From assembly GCF_025717065.2 (NCBI RefSeq), contig NZ_JAOVZO020000001.1:186001-250000 (forward strand): 64,000 nt of DNA, written 5' to 3'. A program made the translations under genes and the position numbers. This document shows positions 53,514 through 62,425 of the stretch, piece after piece (within the stretch, counting starts at the first letter, position 1; every line of letters starts with the position of its first letter). This stretch comes from Tahibacter soli. GTDB lineage: Bacteria > Pseudomonadota > Gammaproteobacteria > Xanthomonadales > Rhodanobacteraceae. The notes beneath the pieces were generated by a model. The model had not been told where the DNA came from, ran no database searches, and was given only the letters and a program-made list of their open reading frames with translations.

Positions 53514-55208
53514 TTAGAACAGCCCCAGCACTTCGTCGCGCGTCAGCTGCTTCGCCTCGGTATCGCGACGTCCGCGGTATTCGAACGTGCCGGCCGCAAG
53601 GCCGCGTTCGCTGACGACCACGCGATGCGGAATGCCGATCAGTTCCATGTCGGCGAACATCGGGCCGGGACGCAGCCCGCGATCGTCGAGCAGCACTTCC
53701 ACGCCCTTCGCCGCAAGCTCCGCATACAGCGCGTCCGCCGCCGCGGCCACTGCCGCGTCGTTCTTCGGGTTGATCGTGCACACCGCGATGCGCCACGGCG
53801 CCATCGGCTCGGGCCAGACGATGCCGGCCGCGTCGTAGTTCTGCTCGATCGCGGCGGCCACGATGCGGCTGACGCCGATGCCGTAGCAGCCCATGTACAT
53901 TTCGCGACTTTTACCGTCCTGGTCGAGCACGGTCGCGCCGAGCGCTTCGCTGTACTTGCGGCCGAGCTGGAACACGTGGCCGACCTCGATGCCGCGCGCC
54001 AGGCGCAACTCGCCCTGGCCGTCGGGCGAGGGGTCGCCCTCGACGACCTTGCGCAGGTCCTCCACGCGCGTGACGCGCGCGTCGCGTTCCCAGTTCGCGC
54101 CGCGGTAGTGCGTGCCGTCGGCGTTGCCGCCGCAGACGAAATCGGCGAGCACCGCGGCGCTGCGGTCGACGATGACCGGAATCGTGTCGGGCAGGCCGAC
54201 CGGTCCGATGAAGCCCGGGCGGCAGCCGAGCGCCTTGACGATGTCGGCTTCGTCGGCGAGCGCCGACGCGCCCGGCAGTTCGGCGAGCTTGCCGGCCTTG
54301 ACCTCGTTGATCTCGTGATCGCCGCGCACGCACAGCGCGACGAGGCCGTCGACGCCCTTGACGAGGATCGTCTTGACGCACCGGGCCGGATCGACGCCGA
54401 GGAACGCCGACACCTCGTCGATCGTCTTCTGCGTCGGCGTGTCGACGCGCGCGAGTTCGGCCGCGGGCGCCGGGCGCACGGCGACGGGCGCGACCGCCTC
54501 GGCGAATTCGATGTTCGCGGCGTAGTCGGAGCCGGTCGAGAACGCGATCGCGTCTTCGCCCGAATCGGCGAGCACCTGGAATTCGTGCGACACGCTGCCG
54601 CCGATCGCGCCGGAGTCGGCCTGCACCGCACGGAATTTCAGGCCCAGGCGCGTGAAGATCCGGCCGTAGGCGTTGTACATGTTCCAATATTCCTGCTCGA
54701 GCCCGGCCGGGTCGAGATGGAACGAGTACGCGTCCTTCATGATGAATTCGCGCGCGCGCATCACGCCGAAGCGCGGGCGGATCTCGTCGCGGAACTTCGT
54801 CTGGATCTGATAGAAGTTGACCGGCAGCTGCTTGTAGCTCTTGAGCTCGGCGCGCGCGAAGTCGGTGATCACCTCTTCATGCGTCGGGCCGTAGCAGAAC
54901 TCGGCGTCCTTGCGGTCGCGGATCTTCAGGAGCTGGCCGCCGAACTTCTCCCAGCGGCCGGTTTCCTCCCACAGCTCGCGCGGCTGGATCGACGGCATCA
55001 GCACTTCGATCGCGCCCGCGCGGTTCATTTCTTCGCGCACGGCGGTTTCGACCTTGCGCAGCACGCGCAGGCCCAGCGGCGACCAGGTGTACAGGCCCGC
55101 GGCGAGCTTGCGGATCATGCCGGCGCGCAGCATCAGCTGATGGCTGGCGATTTCGGCGTCGGCGGGAACTTCCTTGACGGTGGCGAGGTGATACTGGGAA
55201 AGGCGCAT
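53514..55208 (-). CDS. proS: prolyl-tRNA synthetase
   Basis: 564 residues from ATG 55208, the usual bacterial-type length. A class II synthetase that charges tRNA-Pro. Seen: [46 protein letters not shown] with the Thr-x-Glu motif, [21 protein letters not shown] (motif 2), an inserted editing domain (about 225-380, [14 protein letters not shown]), [18 protein letters not shown] (motif 3) and a C-terminal anticodon domain. The open frame continues upstream, but the family start is clear at MRLSQYHL. Confidence 0.95.
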   Translation of the reverse strand: MRLSQYHLATVKEVPADAEIASHQLMLRAGMIRKLAAGLYTWSPLGLRVLRKVETAVREEMNRAGAIEVLMPSIQPRELWEETGRWEKFGGQLLKIRDRKDAEFCYGPTHEEVITDFARAELKSYKQLPVNFYQIQTKFRDEIRPRFGVMRAREFIMKDAYSFHLDPAGLEQEYWNMYNAYGRIFTRLGLKFRAVQADSGAIGGSVSHEFQVLADSGEDAIAFSTGSDYAANIEFAEAVAPVAVRPAPAAELARVDTPTQKTIDEVSAFLGVDPARCVKTILVKGVDGLVALCVRGDHEINEVKAGKLAELPGASALADEADIVKALGCRPGFIGPVGLPDTIPVIVDRSAAVLADFVCGGNADGTHYRGANWERDARVTRVEDLRKVVEGDPSPDGQGELRLARGIEVGHVFQLGRKYSEALGATVLDQDGKSREMYMGCYGIGVSRIVAAAIEQNYDAAGIVWPEPMAPWRIAVCTINPKNDAAVAAAADALYAELAAKGVEVLLDDRGLRPGPMFADMELIGIPHRVVVSERGLAAGTFEYRGRRDTEAKQLTRDEVLGLF

Positions 55209-55278
55209 GGGCGTCGATCGAACACGGAAAGTCCGTGATTCTAGCCGGTCCTGCCGTGCTGCGGTTCGTTTGCGCGGG

Positions 55279-55605
55279 CTACTTCGCCGGATCGGGCGGA
55301 ATCGGGCGCGCGTTCGGATCGGCGCCCGGCGCGCGATAGCCGGGCACGACATTGGTGTTCGGATCGTAGCGCACCGTTTCGTAGCGGCGGCCGTCGGGCG
55401 GCGGCACGTCGGTGACGTTGAGCACGCCCTTGTCGTCGCGCCACTTGTACAGCACGGGCGACGCACGGTCGGCGGTCGGCGATACGGGCGCAGCGTGCCG
55501 CACGGCGACCGGCAGCGTCTGCGGCGCGAAATACCACCAGCCGACCGCGCCGGCCGCGAGCGCGGCGAGCAGCCACAGCCAGGCCCGGCCGCGCTGCGGC
55601 GTCAC
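55279..55605 (-). CDS. DUF4124 membrane-anchored protein
   Basis: 108 residues from GTG 55605, two bases after the stop of the preceding gene. The start is uncertain because CTG and other codons precede it. The N-terminal helix [20 protein letters not shown] is a membrane anchor or uncleaved signal. The DUF4124 motif follows: [22 protein letters not shown] (about 52-75), where W-x-D/G-x-x-G-x-x-x-x-T/S-D-x-P-P is the family core. Function is unknown. The gene overlaps nothing but clearly forms a pair with the next DUF4124 gene upstream. Confidence 0.7.
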   Translation of the reverse strand: MTPQRGRAWLWLLAALAAGAVGWWYFAPQTLPVAVRHAAPVSPTADRASPVLYKWRDDKGVLNVTDVPPPDGRRYETVRYDPNTNVVPGYRAPGADPNARPIPPDPAK

Positions 55606-55607
55606 GT

Positions 55608-56045
55608 TCAGCCTGCCGGCGGCGCGCAGTACTGCTGCACGATCGTGCGCGCGACGGCGAGTTCGGCGTCGCGGTCGGCGCCCGCGAGCGGCACTTCCTT
55701 GCCGTCGCGCGTGGTCACGAGCTGCTGCTGCCCGGCGAGCAGGCCTTCGCGCTGCTTGGCTTCGGTGCAACGCTGCGCCCGGCGCTGCTCTTCGGTCTGC
55801 GGCTCGCCCGCGGCGGGCGCGGCGGCGGCCGGGTCGGCCGGCTTCTGTTCGGTCGCGGTCGACGTGATCGGGGCGGCCTGGCCGACGATCCGGATGTTGT
55901 CGAACTGCTGGCCCTTGGGCGGCGGCGAGTCGGAAAAATGCATGATGCCGTTAGCATCTTTCCACTTGTAGACCTTGTTGTCGGCGGCGTCGGCGACGCC
56001 GGCCGCGGCGACGAGCAGGCCGATCATCAGATAGCGAATTTTCAT
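55608..56045 (-). CDS. DUF4124 periplasmic protein
   Basis: 145 residues from ATG 56045, with GGAGAG 5 bases upstream. A signal peptide (MKIRYLMIGLLVAAAGVADA) is followed by the DUF4124 core VYKWKDANGIMHFSDSPPP at residues about 25-45. A Pro/Ala linker and a Gln-rich helical end with two Cys (RCTEAK, YCAPPAG) complete it. Proteins of this type are frequent in Xanthomonadales. The family is thought to act in the periplasm but no activity is known. Confidence 0.8.
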   Translation of the reverse strand: MKIRYLMIGLLVAAAGVADAADNKVYKWKDANGIMHFSDSPPPKGQQFDNIRIVGQAAPITSTATEQKPADPAAAAPAAGEPQTEEQRRAQRCTEAKQREGLLAGQQQLVTTRDGKEVPLAGADRDAELAVARTIVQQYCAPPAG

Positions 56046-56291
56046 GGTTCTCTCCGGCACCAGTCTGTCTTGAGTATCGCGCGGCGGCCGGTGCTGCGGC
56101 GTCCGCCTTCGTCACAATTCGTCAAAGAAGGCGGCCTAAGCACTTGCTGCGGCGCGGGGTTTGCGGGTCTGCGCCCGGTCGATGCACCCGGTCGCCTGGA
56201 TATCACTGTCGGGGGCCGGTTACAAGCCGCGCCGGCGCGCCGCGTGCGGGCCATGCGCTAAACTCGCGCAAAATCCGGCTACGGAAGACGC

Positions 56292-57098
56292 ATGGAATCG
56301 AGCGACACCGCGCGGCGCAAACCGCACCGCGGCATCTACCTGCTGCCCAATCTCCTGACCACGGGCGGCATGTTCGCCGGTTTCTACGCGATCGTCGCGG
56401 CCATGGCCGGGCATCCGTCGGACGCGGCGATCGCCGTGTTCGTCGCGGGCCTGCTCGACGGCCTGGACGGCCGCGTCGCGCGCCTGACGAATACGCAGAG
56501 CGAGTTCGGCGTGCAGTACGACTCGCTCGCCGACATGGTCAGCTTCGGTCTCGCGCCGGCGCTCGTGCTGTACACGTGGTCGCTGTCGACGTTGAAACAG
56601 TACGGACCGATGGCCGGCAAGCTCGGTTTCGCGGCGGCGTTCGTGTACGCCGCTTGCGCGGCGCTAAGGCTGGCGCGGTTCAACACGCAGGTCGGCGTCA
56701 CCGACAAGCGCTATTTCCAGGGGCTGGCGAGCCCGGCGGCGGCGGCGCTGACGATGTCGTTCGTCTGGGCCGCGGCCGACAACGGCCATGCCGGCGGCGA
56801 CCGCCTCGTGCAGATCGTCGCGCCGTGCATCGCCGTGCTGGCGGGCCTGCTGATGGTCAGCAACCTGCGCTATTTCAGCTTCAAGGCCGCGCCGCACTCG
56901 TCCGAGCGCGTACCGTTCGTCGCGGTCACCGCGGTCGTGCTCGTGTTCGTCGCGCTGTACATCGACACGCCGCTCGTGTCGTTCGCGATCGCGTCGCTGT
57001 ACGCGGCCTCTGGGCCGGTGCTGACGCTGTGGGGCCTGCGCCAGCGCCGCAGCCGGCGCGCCGAGGGCGCGCGCGGCGAGGAGCCGCCGGTCTCATGA
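56292..57098 (+). CDS. pssA: CDP-diacylglycerol-serine O-phosphatidyltransferase
   Basis: 268 residues, membrane protein of the CDP-alcohol phosphatidyltransferase family, making phosphatidylserine from CDP-diacylglycerol and serine. The catalytic motif is complete: DGLDGRVARLTNTQSEFGVQ then YDSLADMVSFG (about residues 55-85), matching DGxxAR-x8-GxxxDxxxD. LPNLLTTGGMFAGFYAIV and about seven helices fit the integral-membrane PssA of type II. It overlaps the next gene by four bases (ATGA), so its synthesis is coupled to a regulatory protein. Confidence 0.9.
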   Translation: MESSDTARRKPHRGIYLLPNLLTTGGMFAGFYAIVAAMAGHPSDAAIAVFVAGLLDGLDGRVARLTNTQSEFGVQYDSLADMVSFGLAPALVLYTWSLSTLKQYGPMAGKLGFAAAFVYAACAALRLARFNTQVGVTDKRYFQGLASPAAAALTMSFVWAAADNGHAGGDRLVQIVAPCIAVLAGLLMVSNLRYFSFKAAPHSSERVPFVAVTAVVLVFVALYIDTPLVSFAIASLYAASGPVLTLWGLRQRRSRRAEGARGEEPPVS

Positions 57099-58789
57099 CG
57101 CCGAGCACGGCCACGATGCTCGCCCGCGCCGCGCAAGGCGACGACGCCCGCGCGTTCGCGCTGCTGGCGGACCTGTCCGAGGCGCTGGCCGAATCGCTCG
57201 ACCTGCGCCAGACGCTGACGCAGGCGCTCAACCGCATCGCCGACTACATGGAGGCCGAAGCCGCGTCGCTGTTCCTGCTCGACGCCGCGACCGGCCTGCT
57301 CGAGTGCAAGGTCTGCGTCGGCCCGGTCGATCTGACCGGCCTGACGCTGTCGATGGAGCAGGGCGTCGTCGGCCTCGCCGCGACCGAAAACGCCGTGCAG
57401 ATCGTCGCCGACGCGCAGACCGATCCGCGCGTGCACAAGCGCATGGACGCCGAGACCGGCTTCGTCACCCGCTCGCTGCTGTGCGCGCCGCTGACGACCG
57501 CGAACGGCCCGATCGGCGTGCTCGAGCTCATCAACCGCAAGAGCGGCGCGCCGTTCGATGCGACCGACGCCGGCATCCTGCGCCTCCTTGCCGCGCCCGC
57601 CGCGCTCGCGATCAACAACGCGCGCATGGCGCGCGAGCTGATCGAACAACAGCGTCTCAAGCGCGAGTTCGACCTCGCGCGGCGGCTGCAGAAATCGCTG
57701 CTGCCCAAGCGTCGCCGCGCCGGTTTTCCGCTGCTCGCGGTGAACGTGCCGGCACACGAGATCTCGGGCGATTTCTACGACTATTTCGACCTGCCGGACG
57801 GCCGCATCGGTTTCGTCATCGGCGACGTTTCGGGCAAGGGCCTGGATGCCGCGCTGCTGATGACGCGCGCGGCGAGCCTCCTGCGCTGGGCCGGCAAGGA
57901 CGGTCTGGCACCGTCGGAATGGCTGCGCCGCGCGAACGACGAGCTGTGCCAGACGACGCAGGACGGCCGCTTCGTCTGCGCGCTGGTGGGCTACTACGCG
58001 CGCGCCTCGGGCCAGGTGCGTCTGGCCGGCGCGGGTTTTCCGCCGGCGCTGCTGCACGCCGACGGCGACTACGCGGAGTTCCGTTCCGACGGCCCGCCGC
58101 TTGGCATCGTCGCCGACATGACCTTCGCCGAGACGATGGTGACGCTGGGTAGTGGAACCTTGTATTTCTTCTCCGACGGCGTGACCGACGTGCGCACCGG
58201 TGCGAGCCGGCTCGGCAACGCCGGCGTACGTTCGCTGATCGACCGCTACGCGACGCTGCCGCCGGAAGTGCGGCTGCGTTCGATGGTGTCGGAGCTGCGC
58301 AGCTTGAAGCTCGTCGACGACACGACCATCCTGCTGCTCGAGGAGCCGCGCGCGCATCCGCCGCAGGTGCTGCTGCGGCGCAGCTTCGCGGCCGAACCGG
58401 AGCGCATGCGCAATGTCCGCGCCGACCTGCGGCACGCGCTCGACGCGGCGCAGGTCGCCCCCGAACTGCGCGACCGCCTGGTGCTCGCCGTCGACGAGGC
58501 GTGTTGCAATATCATCCGTCACGCGTACCGCGACCGTGCCGGCGACATCACGTTGTCATTGCGGCGCGACGGCGACGTGCTGGAATTCGAACTGCGCGAC
58601 AGCGCGCCGAGCGTCGATCCGTGTACCGTCAGGCCGCGCGAACTGGGAGAGTGCCGGTCGGGCGGGCTCGGCGTCGCGATCATCGATCAGGTTATGGACG
58701 AGTGGCTGCTGCAGCCGCGCAGGGGCGGGAGCGGCAATGTGCTGCGCATGATCAAGCGCTGCCCGCAGCCGCAGGAGGACGAGGCATGA
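57095..58789 (+). CDS. GAF-SpoIIE phosphatase-HATPase regulatory protein (RsbU/RsbW-like)
   Basis: 564 residues from ATG 57095, overlapping pssA. The GAF domain is about residues 20-185 (LTQALNRIADYMEAEAASLFLL). The PP2C-type SpoIIE phosphatase is about 200-400 (EISGDFYDYFDLPDGR, VIGDVSGKGLDAALLM, LYFFSDGVTDVRTG), with the metal-binding Asp residues present. The C-terminal anti-sigma-type HATPase (about 425-560) has DEACCNIIRHAY (N-box) and GGLGVAIIDQVMDEW. Both a phosphatase and a kinase for a STAS partner are therefore in one chain. That partner is encoded next, with ATGA overlap. Confidence 0.9.
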   Translation: MTPSTATMLARAAQGDDARAFALLADLSEALAESLDLRQTLTQALNRIADYMEAEAASLFLLDAATGLLECKVCVGPVDLTGLTLSMEQGVVGLAATENAVQIVADAQTDPRVHKRMDAETGFVTRSLLCAPLTTANGPIGVLELINRKSGAPFDATDAGILRLLAAPAALAINNARMARELIEQQRLKREFDLARRLQKSLLPKRRRAGFPLLAVNVPAHEISGDFYDYFDLPDGRIGFVIGDVSGKGLDAALLMTRAASLLRWAGKDGLAPSEWLRRANDELCQTTQDGRFVCALVGYYARASGQVRLAGAGFPPALLHADGDYAEFRSDGPPLGIVADMTFAETMVTLGSGTLYFFSDGVTDVRTGASRLGNAGVRSLIDRYATLPPEVRLRSMVSELRSLKLVDDTTILLLEEPRAHPPQVLLRRSFAAEPERMRNVRADLRHALDAAQVAPELRDRLVLAVDEACCNIIRHAYRDRAGDITLSLRRDGDVLEFELRDSAPSVDPCTVRPRELGECRSGGLGVAIIDQVMDEWLLQPRRGGSGNVLRMIKRCPQPQEDEA

Positions 58790-59115
58790 ATGAAGTAACC
58801 AGCGAAGAACAGGGCGATTTCACGGTCGTGCGATTGTCGGGCGAGGTCGACCTTTCCTGGTCGCAGCAGGTGCGCCAGGCGATTCTCGACGCGCTCGAGC
58901 GCGAGGCCGGCGTCGGCGTCGAGCTGTCGGCCGTGAGCTATATCGATTCGTCGGGCATCGCCGCGCTCGTCGAAGGGTTTCAGAACGCGCGCCAGAACGG
59001 CCGGCGCTTCGCGCTCGTCGCGGTCAGCCAGGCGGTGATGGCGGTGCTCGAACTCGCGCGGCTCGACCGCGTGTTTCCGATCGTCGCCGACGTCGAAGCG
59101 GCGCGCGCGGTCTGA
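58786..59115 (+). CDS. STAS-domain protein (anti-sigma antagonist type, possible MlaB role)
   Basis: 109 residues from ATG 58786 (GAGGACGAGG upstream). A single STAS domain: VVRLSGEVDLSWSQQVR and VSYIDSSGIAALVEGF, with the phosphorylatable Ser56 in the DSSG motif used by SpoIIAA. It sits between the SpoIIE/HATPase gene and mlaE. Mla operons usually include a STAS protein (MlaB) that stabilises MlaF, normally with no phospho-Ser. This one could serve both as partner-switch target and as MlaB. Its stop is fused to the mlaE start (TGATG). Confidence 0.88.
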   Translation: MNEVTSEEQGDFTVVRLSGEVDLSWSQQVRQAILDALEREAGVGVELSAVSYIDSSGIAALVEGFQNARQNGRRFALVAVSQAVMAVLELARLDRVFPIVADVEAARAV

Positions 59116-59912
59116 TGGAGCCGGTCACGCGCCCGCTCGCGAGCCTCGGCCGGGCGACGATCGGTTCGATCGCCGGCTTCGGCTATGCGGGGATGCTGCT
59201 GGCCGAAAGCTTCTGGTTCGCGCTCGTCGGCTGGCGGCGCGGGCAGCCGGTGCGCATCGCGTCGATCGCCGCGGAAATGCGCCGCATCGGCGTCGACGCG
59301 CTGCCGATCGTCGGCATGCTGTCGCTGACGATCGGCATCATGCTCGGCATCCAGTTCGTCGCGGCGCTCAAGGAATTCGGCGCGCAGTCGCAGGTGGTGC
59401 TCGCGGTCGCCAAGTCGGTCACGCGCGAATTCGGCGCGCTGATCACGGCGATCCTCGTCGCCGGCCGTTCCGGTTCGGCGCTCGCCGCGCGCATCGGGTC
59501 GATGACGGTGTCGCAGGAAGTCGACGCGCTGAACGTGATCGGCATCGAGCCGGTGCGCTATCTCGTCGCGCCGGCGCTGATCGCGATGCTGGTGATGCTG
59601 CCGGCGCTGACGATTTTCGCCGACACGCTGGCGATACTCGGCGCGGCGCTGTACAGCGCGCCGGCGCTCAACGTCACGCCGCTCGCGTACATCATGAACA
59701 CGATGGCGCTGCTCGAACCGGGCGACATCTGGCAGGGCGTCGCCAAGAGCGTGGTGTTCGCGATCCTGATCACGCTGATCGGCTGCAGCACCGGCTTCGG
59801 CGTGACCGGCGGCGCCGAGGGCGTCGGCCGTGCGACGACGCGCGCGGTGGTGCTGTCGATCTGCTACATCATCGTGGCGGACATGATCTTCTCGTTCTTC
59901 CTCAATCGATAG
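59115..59912 (+). CDS. mlaE: MlaE-type phospholipid transport permease
   Basis: 265 residues from ATG 59115. An inner-membrane MlaE/YrbE-family permease: FVAALKEFGAQSQVVLAVAK, FGALITAILVAGRSGSALAA, IGSMTVSQEVDALNVIGIEP and the closing FGVTGGAEGVGRATTRAVV are all strong family signatures. It forms the membrane channel of an MCE-type lipid transporter with MlaF and MlaD. mlaF follows after 8 bases. Confidence 0.92.
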   Translation: MEPVTRPLASLGRATIGSIAGFGYAGMLLAESFWFALVGWRRGQPVRIASIAAEMRRIGVDALPIVGMLSLTIGIMLGIQFVAALKEFGAQSQVVLAVAKSVTREFGALITAILVAGRSGSALAARIGSMTVSQEVDALNVIGIEPVRYLVAPALIAMLVMLPALTIFADTLAILGAALYSAPALNVTPLAYIMNTMALLEPGDIWQGVAKSVVFAILITLIGCSTGFGVTGGAEGVGRATTRAVVLSICYIIVADMIFSFFLNR

Positions 59913-59920
59913 GCGGGAAC

Positions 59921-60721
59921 GTGGCCGACGCCGAAGCGCTGATCGACGTGCGCGGACTCGAAGCCTGGTACGGCAAGCGGCGCATTCTTGCCGACGTCGA
60001 TTTTCGCGTCGAACCGGGCGAGATCCGCGTGATCATGGGCGGTTCGGGGTCGGGCAAGAGCACGCTGCTGCGTCACGTGCTGGGTCTGCACCGGCCGAGC
60101 GCCGGCACGATCCGCGTGCTCGGCGTCGACATCGCGCATGCCGACGCCGCGCAGATGCTGGATATCCGTCGCAAGATCGGCGTGTCGTTCCAGGGCGGCG
60201 CGCTGCTCACGTCGCTGTCGGTCGGCGACAACGTGGCGCTGCCGCTGCGCGAACTGACGACGCTCGACGAGAACACGATCCGCATCATGAGCCGCATCAA
60301 GCTCGAGGTCGTCAACCTCGGCGGCTTCCAGGATCTGATGCCGAGCCAGCTCTCGGGCGGCATGGTCAAGCGCGCCGCGCTCGCGCGCGCGATCGTGATG
60401 GACCCCAAGCTGCTGTTTTTCGACGAACCGTCGGCGGGGCTCGACCCGGTCGTATCGGCCGAACTCGACGAGCTGATCCTGCGCCTGCGCGACGCGCTGC
60501 GCATGACGATCGTGGTCGTCACGCACGAGCTTGAAAGCGCGTTCAAGATTGCCGATACCATTACCGTGCTGGACCAGGGCAGGGTGCTCATGACCGGCAC
60601 GGTCGACGAGGTGCGCAACGCCGACAACGAGCGCATCCAGGATTTGCTGAACCGGCGGCCGCGCGAGGTGGTGGTCGACGTCGACGCGTACATGAAGCGG
60701 CTGACGGAAGAGGACGCTTAG
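59921..60721 (+). CDS. mlaF: MlaF-type phospholipid transport ATPase
   Basis: 266 residues from GTG 59921 (GCGGGA upstream). Walker A is MGGSGSGKST, the Q-loop lies in IGVSFQGGALLTSLSVGDN (the form of MlaF/TtgA-like ATPases), the signature is SQLSGGMVKRAALARAI and Walker B is LLFFDEPSAGLDP. The switch His is in VVVTHELESAF. It energises lipid movement between the membranes. It is separated from mlaD by 175 bases occupied by a repeat element. Confidence 0.92.
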   Translation: MADAEALIDVRGLEAWYGKRRILADVDFRVEPGEIRVIMGGSGSGKSTLLRHVLGLHRPSAGTIRVLGVDIAHADAAQMLDIRRKIGVSFQGGALLTSLSVGDNVALPLRELTTLDENTIRIMSRIKLEVVNLGGFQDLMPSQLSGGMVKRAALARAIVMDPKLLFFDEPSAGLDPVVSAELDELILRLRDALRMTIVVVTHELESAFKIADTITVLDQGRVLMTGTVDEVRNADNERIQDLLNRRPREVVVDVDAYMKRLTEEDA

Positions 60722-60733
60722 CAATATCTGCCT

Positions 60734-60863
60734 CCTCTCCCCCAAGCTTGCTTGGGGAGAGGCCGGGTGAGGGGGCGGCGCTTGGTATTTCGTCGATCTC
60801 GACGAGGATCGCGACGGCGCCCCCTCACCCCACCCCTCCCCAGGCAAGCCTGGGGGAGAGGGA
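60734..60863. repeat. composite CTCTCCCC palindromic repeat, copy 2
   Basis: Same plan as the copy at 44165-44294. The first hairpin spans 60734-60762 (CCTCTCCCCCAAGC with GCTTGGGGAGAGG). GGGTGAGGGGGCG (60765-60777) pairs with CGCCCCCTCACCC (60818-60830). The last hairpin (about 60835-60861) is built on CAGGCAAGCCTG. It interrupts the mla operon between mlaF and mlaD. Confidence 0.85.
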
Positions 60864-60896
60864 GCGAATATCGGAAGGATTGGAAAAAGGAACAAC

Positions 60897-61823
60897 GTGA
60901 AACGTGATCATGTGAACTACACTCTGGTCGGGGCGGTCGTGCTGGCGGCGCTGGCGCTGCTCCTGGTCGGGCTGTACCTGATCACCGGCTCGTCCGGCGG
61001 CCGCGCCGACTATCACACGTACTATCGCAACGTCACCGGCCTGCGCCACGGCGCGCCGGTGTTCTACCAGGGCTATCGCATCGGCCAGGTCAGCGCGCTG
61101 ACGCCCGAGCGCGGCGCCGACGGCACGCGCTACAAGGTCACGCTGAGCGTGCGCGAGGACTGGCCGATTCCGACCGACTCGATCGCGCGGCTGCAGTCGA
61201 GCGGCCTGCTCGCCGACGTGTCGATCGGCATCTACGAAGGCAAGGAAAAGAACAACCTCGCGCTCGGTGCCGAGATCAAGGGCGAGGAGAGCTCCGACAT
61301 CTTCGGCGCGATGAACGAACTCGCCGGCGAAATCACCTCGCTCACGCGCACCCAGATCACGCCGCTCGTGCGCACGCTGTCGCAGCGCGTCGACTCGATC
61401 ACGGGCTCGCTCGACAAGGGAACGCCGGAAATCGTGTCGCAGGCGCAGGCGCTGCTGGTGCGGCTCAACCACGTGTCCGACGCCGCGAACGACCTGCTCA
61501 AGCCGTCGAACCGGCAGGCGGTCAGCGGCATCCTCGGCGACGTGCGCGCGGTCAGCGTCGATCTCGTCACCACCAAGGAAAGCCTCGACACCGCGCTGAT
61601 CGAAATCGCGGCGATCGCGAAGGAAAACCGCCCGGCCGTGAACGAGGCGCTGACCGATCTGCGCGCCATCCTGTCGGCGTTGTCGGGCCGCATCGACGCG
61701 ATCGTGCATCATCTGGACGCGGCGAGCCGCAACGTCGACGAATTCAGCCGCGAGATCCGCAAGAATCCGAATCGCCTGCTGCTCTCGCCGAAGGCCGACA
61801 AGCTGGAGGAATCGGAGAAATGA
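60897..61823 (+). CDS. mlaD: MlaD-type MCE-domain lipid-binding protein
   Basis: 308 residues from GTG 60897 (AAAAAGGA upstream). An N-terminal membrane helix (LVGAVVLAALALLLVGLYLI, about 10-29) anchors an MCE domain (about 38-115, TYYRNVTGLRHGAPVFYQGYR and IGQVSALTPE). A long helical C-terminus of about 190 residues follows, with a repeating Leu/Ala/Asp pattern. It is longer than Escherichia coli MlaD and similar to the MlaD-like subunits of other proteobacteria that end in a helical extension. It binds phospholipid in the periplasm. The lipoprotein gene after it overlaps by four bases. Confidence 0.9.
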   Translation: MKRDHVNYTLVGAVVLAALALLLVGLYLITGSSGGRADYHTYYRNVTGLRHGAPVFYQGYRIGQVSALTPERGADGTRYKVTLSVREDWPIPTDSIARLQSSGLLADVSIGIYEGKEKNNLALGAEIKGEESSDIFGAMNELAGEITSLTRTQITPLVRTLSQRVDSITGSLDKGTPEIVSQAQALLVRLNHVSDAANDLLKPSNRQAVSGILGDVRAVSVDLVTTKESLDTALIEIAAIAKENRPAVNEALTDLRAILSALSGRIDAIVHHLDAASRNVDEFSREIRKNPNRLLLSPKADKLEESEK

Positions 61824-62425
61824 AGTCCGTCGTTCTGGCGTTCGCCATCGCGTTCCTGACCGCCGCATGCACCGCGCCGACCGTGCCGGACATGGTGTAC
61901 TACCGGCTGCCCGAGCCGACGCTCGACTACGCCGCCGTGACGCGCCGGTTCGAACTGCCGATCGACGTGAACGTGTTCGCGGCCGACGGCCTGTATTCCG
62001 AGCAGGCGCTGATCTTCACGCAGCGCGAAGACGGCCGGGCGCTGCAGACGTATCACTACCAGCACTGGGTCGATCCGCCGGCGCGCCTGTTGCAGCGACG
62101 GCTGATCGGCGTGCTGCGCCGCGCGCAGATCGCGCCGCTCGTGACCGATCGCCTGCCCGCGAGCGCCGACGCGCTCGTCATCACCGGCGTGATCCTGCGC
62201 TTCGACCGCGTGCGCGCGGCCGATGGCCAGCATGCCGAGGTCTCGGTGCAACTGCGCATCGAGCGCGGCGGCGATCTGCTCGACGAACACGTGTACAAGG
62301 CATCCGAGACCGCGAAGAGCGACGAGTTGAAATCGACCGTCGATGCGTTCGGCGCCGCGCTCGACACGATCTACGCCGAGTTTCTCGTCGACCTCGGCAA
62401 GCTCGATCTGGAGCGCAAGCGATGA
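61820..62425 (+). CDS. ABC-type transport auxiliary lipoprotein (PqiC-like)
   Basis: 201 residues from ATG 61820. A lipoprotein signal (VVLAFAIAFLTAAC, lipid-Cys17) is followed by the ABC_trans_aux (PF03886) fold: VYYRLPEPTLDYAAV, then YSEQALIFTQRED and VDPPARLLQRRLIGVLRRAQ. These lipoproteins are partners of MCE transporters (PqiC class) and sit in the outer or inner membrane. It completes the lipid transporter in place of MlaC and MlaA, which are not seen here. Confidence 0.85.
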   Translation: MKSVVLAFAIAFLTAACTAPTVPDMVYYRLPEPTLDYAAVTRRFELPIDVNVFAADGLYSEQALIFTQREDGRALQTYHYQHWVDPPARLLQRRLIGVLRRAQIAPLVTDRLPASADALVITGVILRFDRVRAADGQHAEVSVQLRIERGGDLLDEHVYKASETAKSDELKSTVDAFGAALDTIYAEFLVDLGKLDLERKR

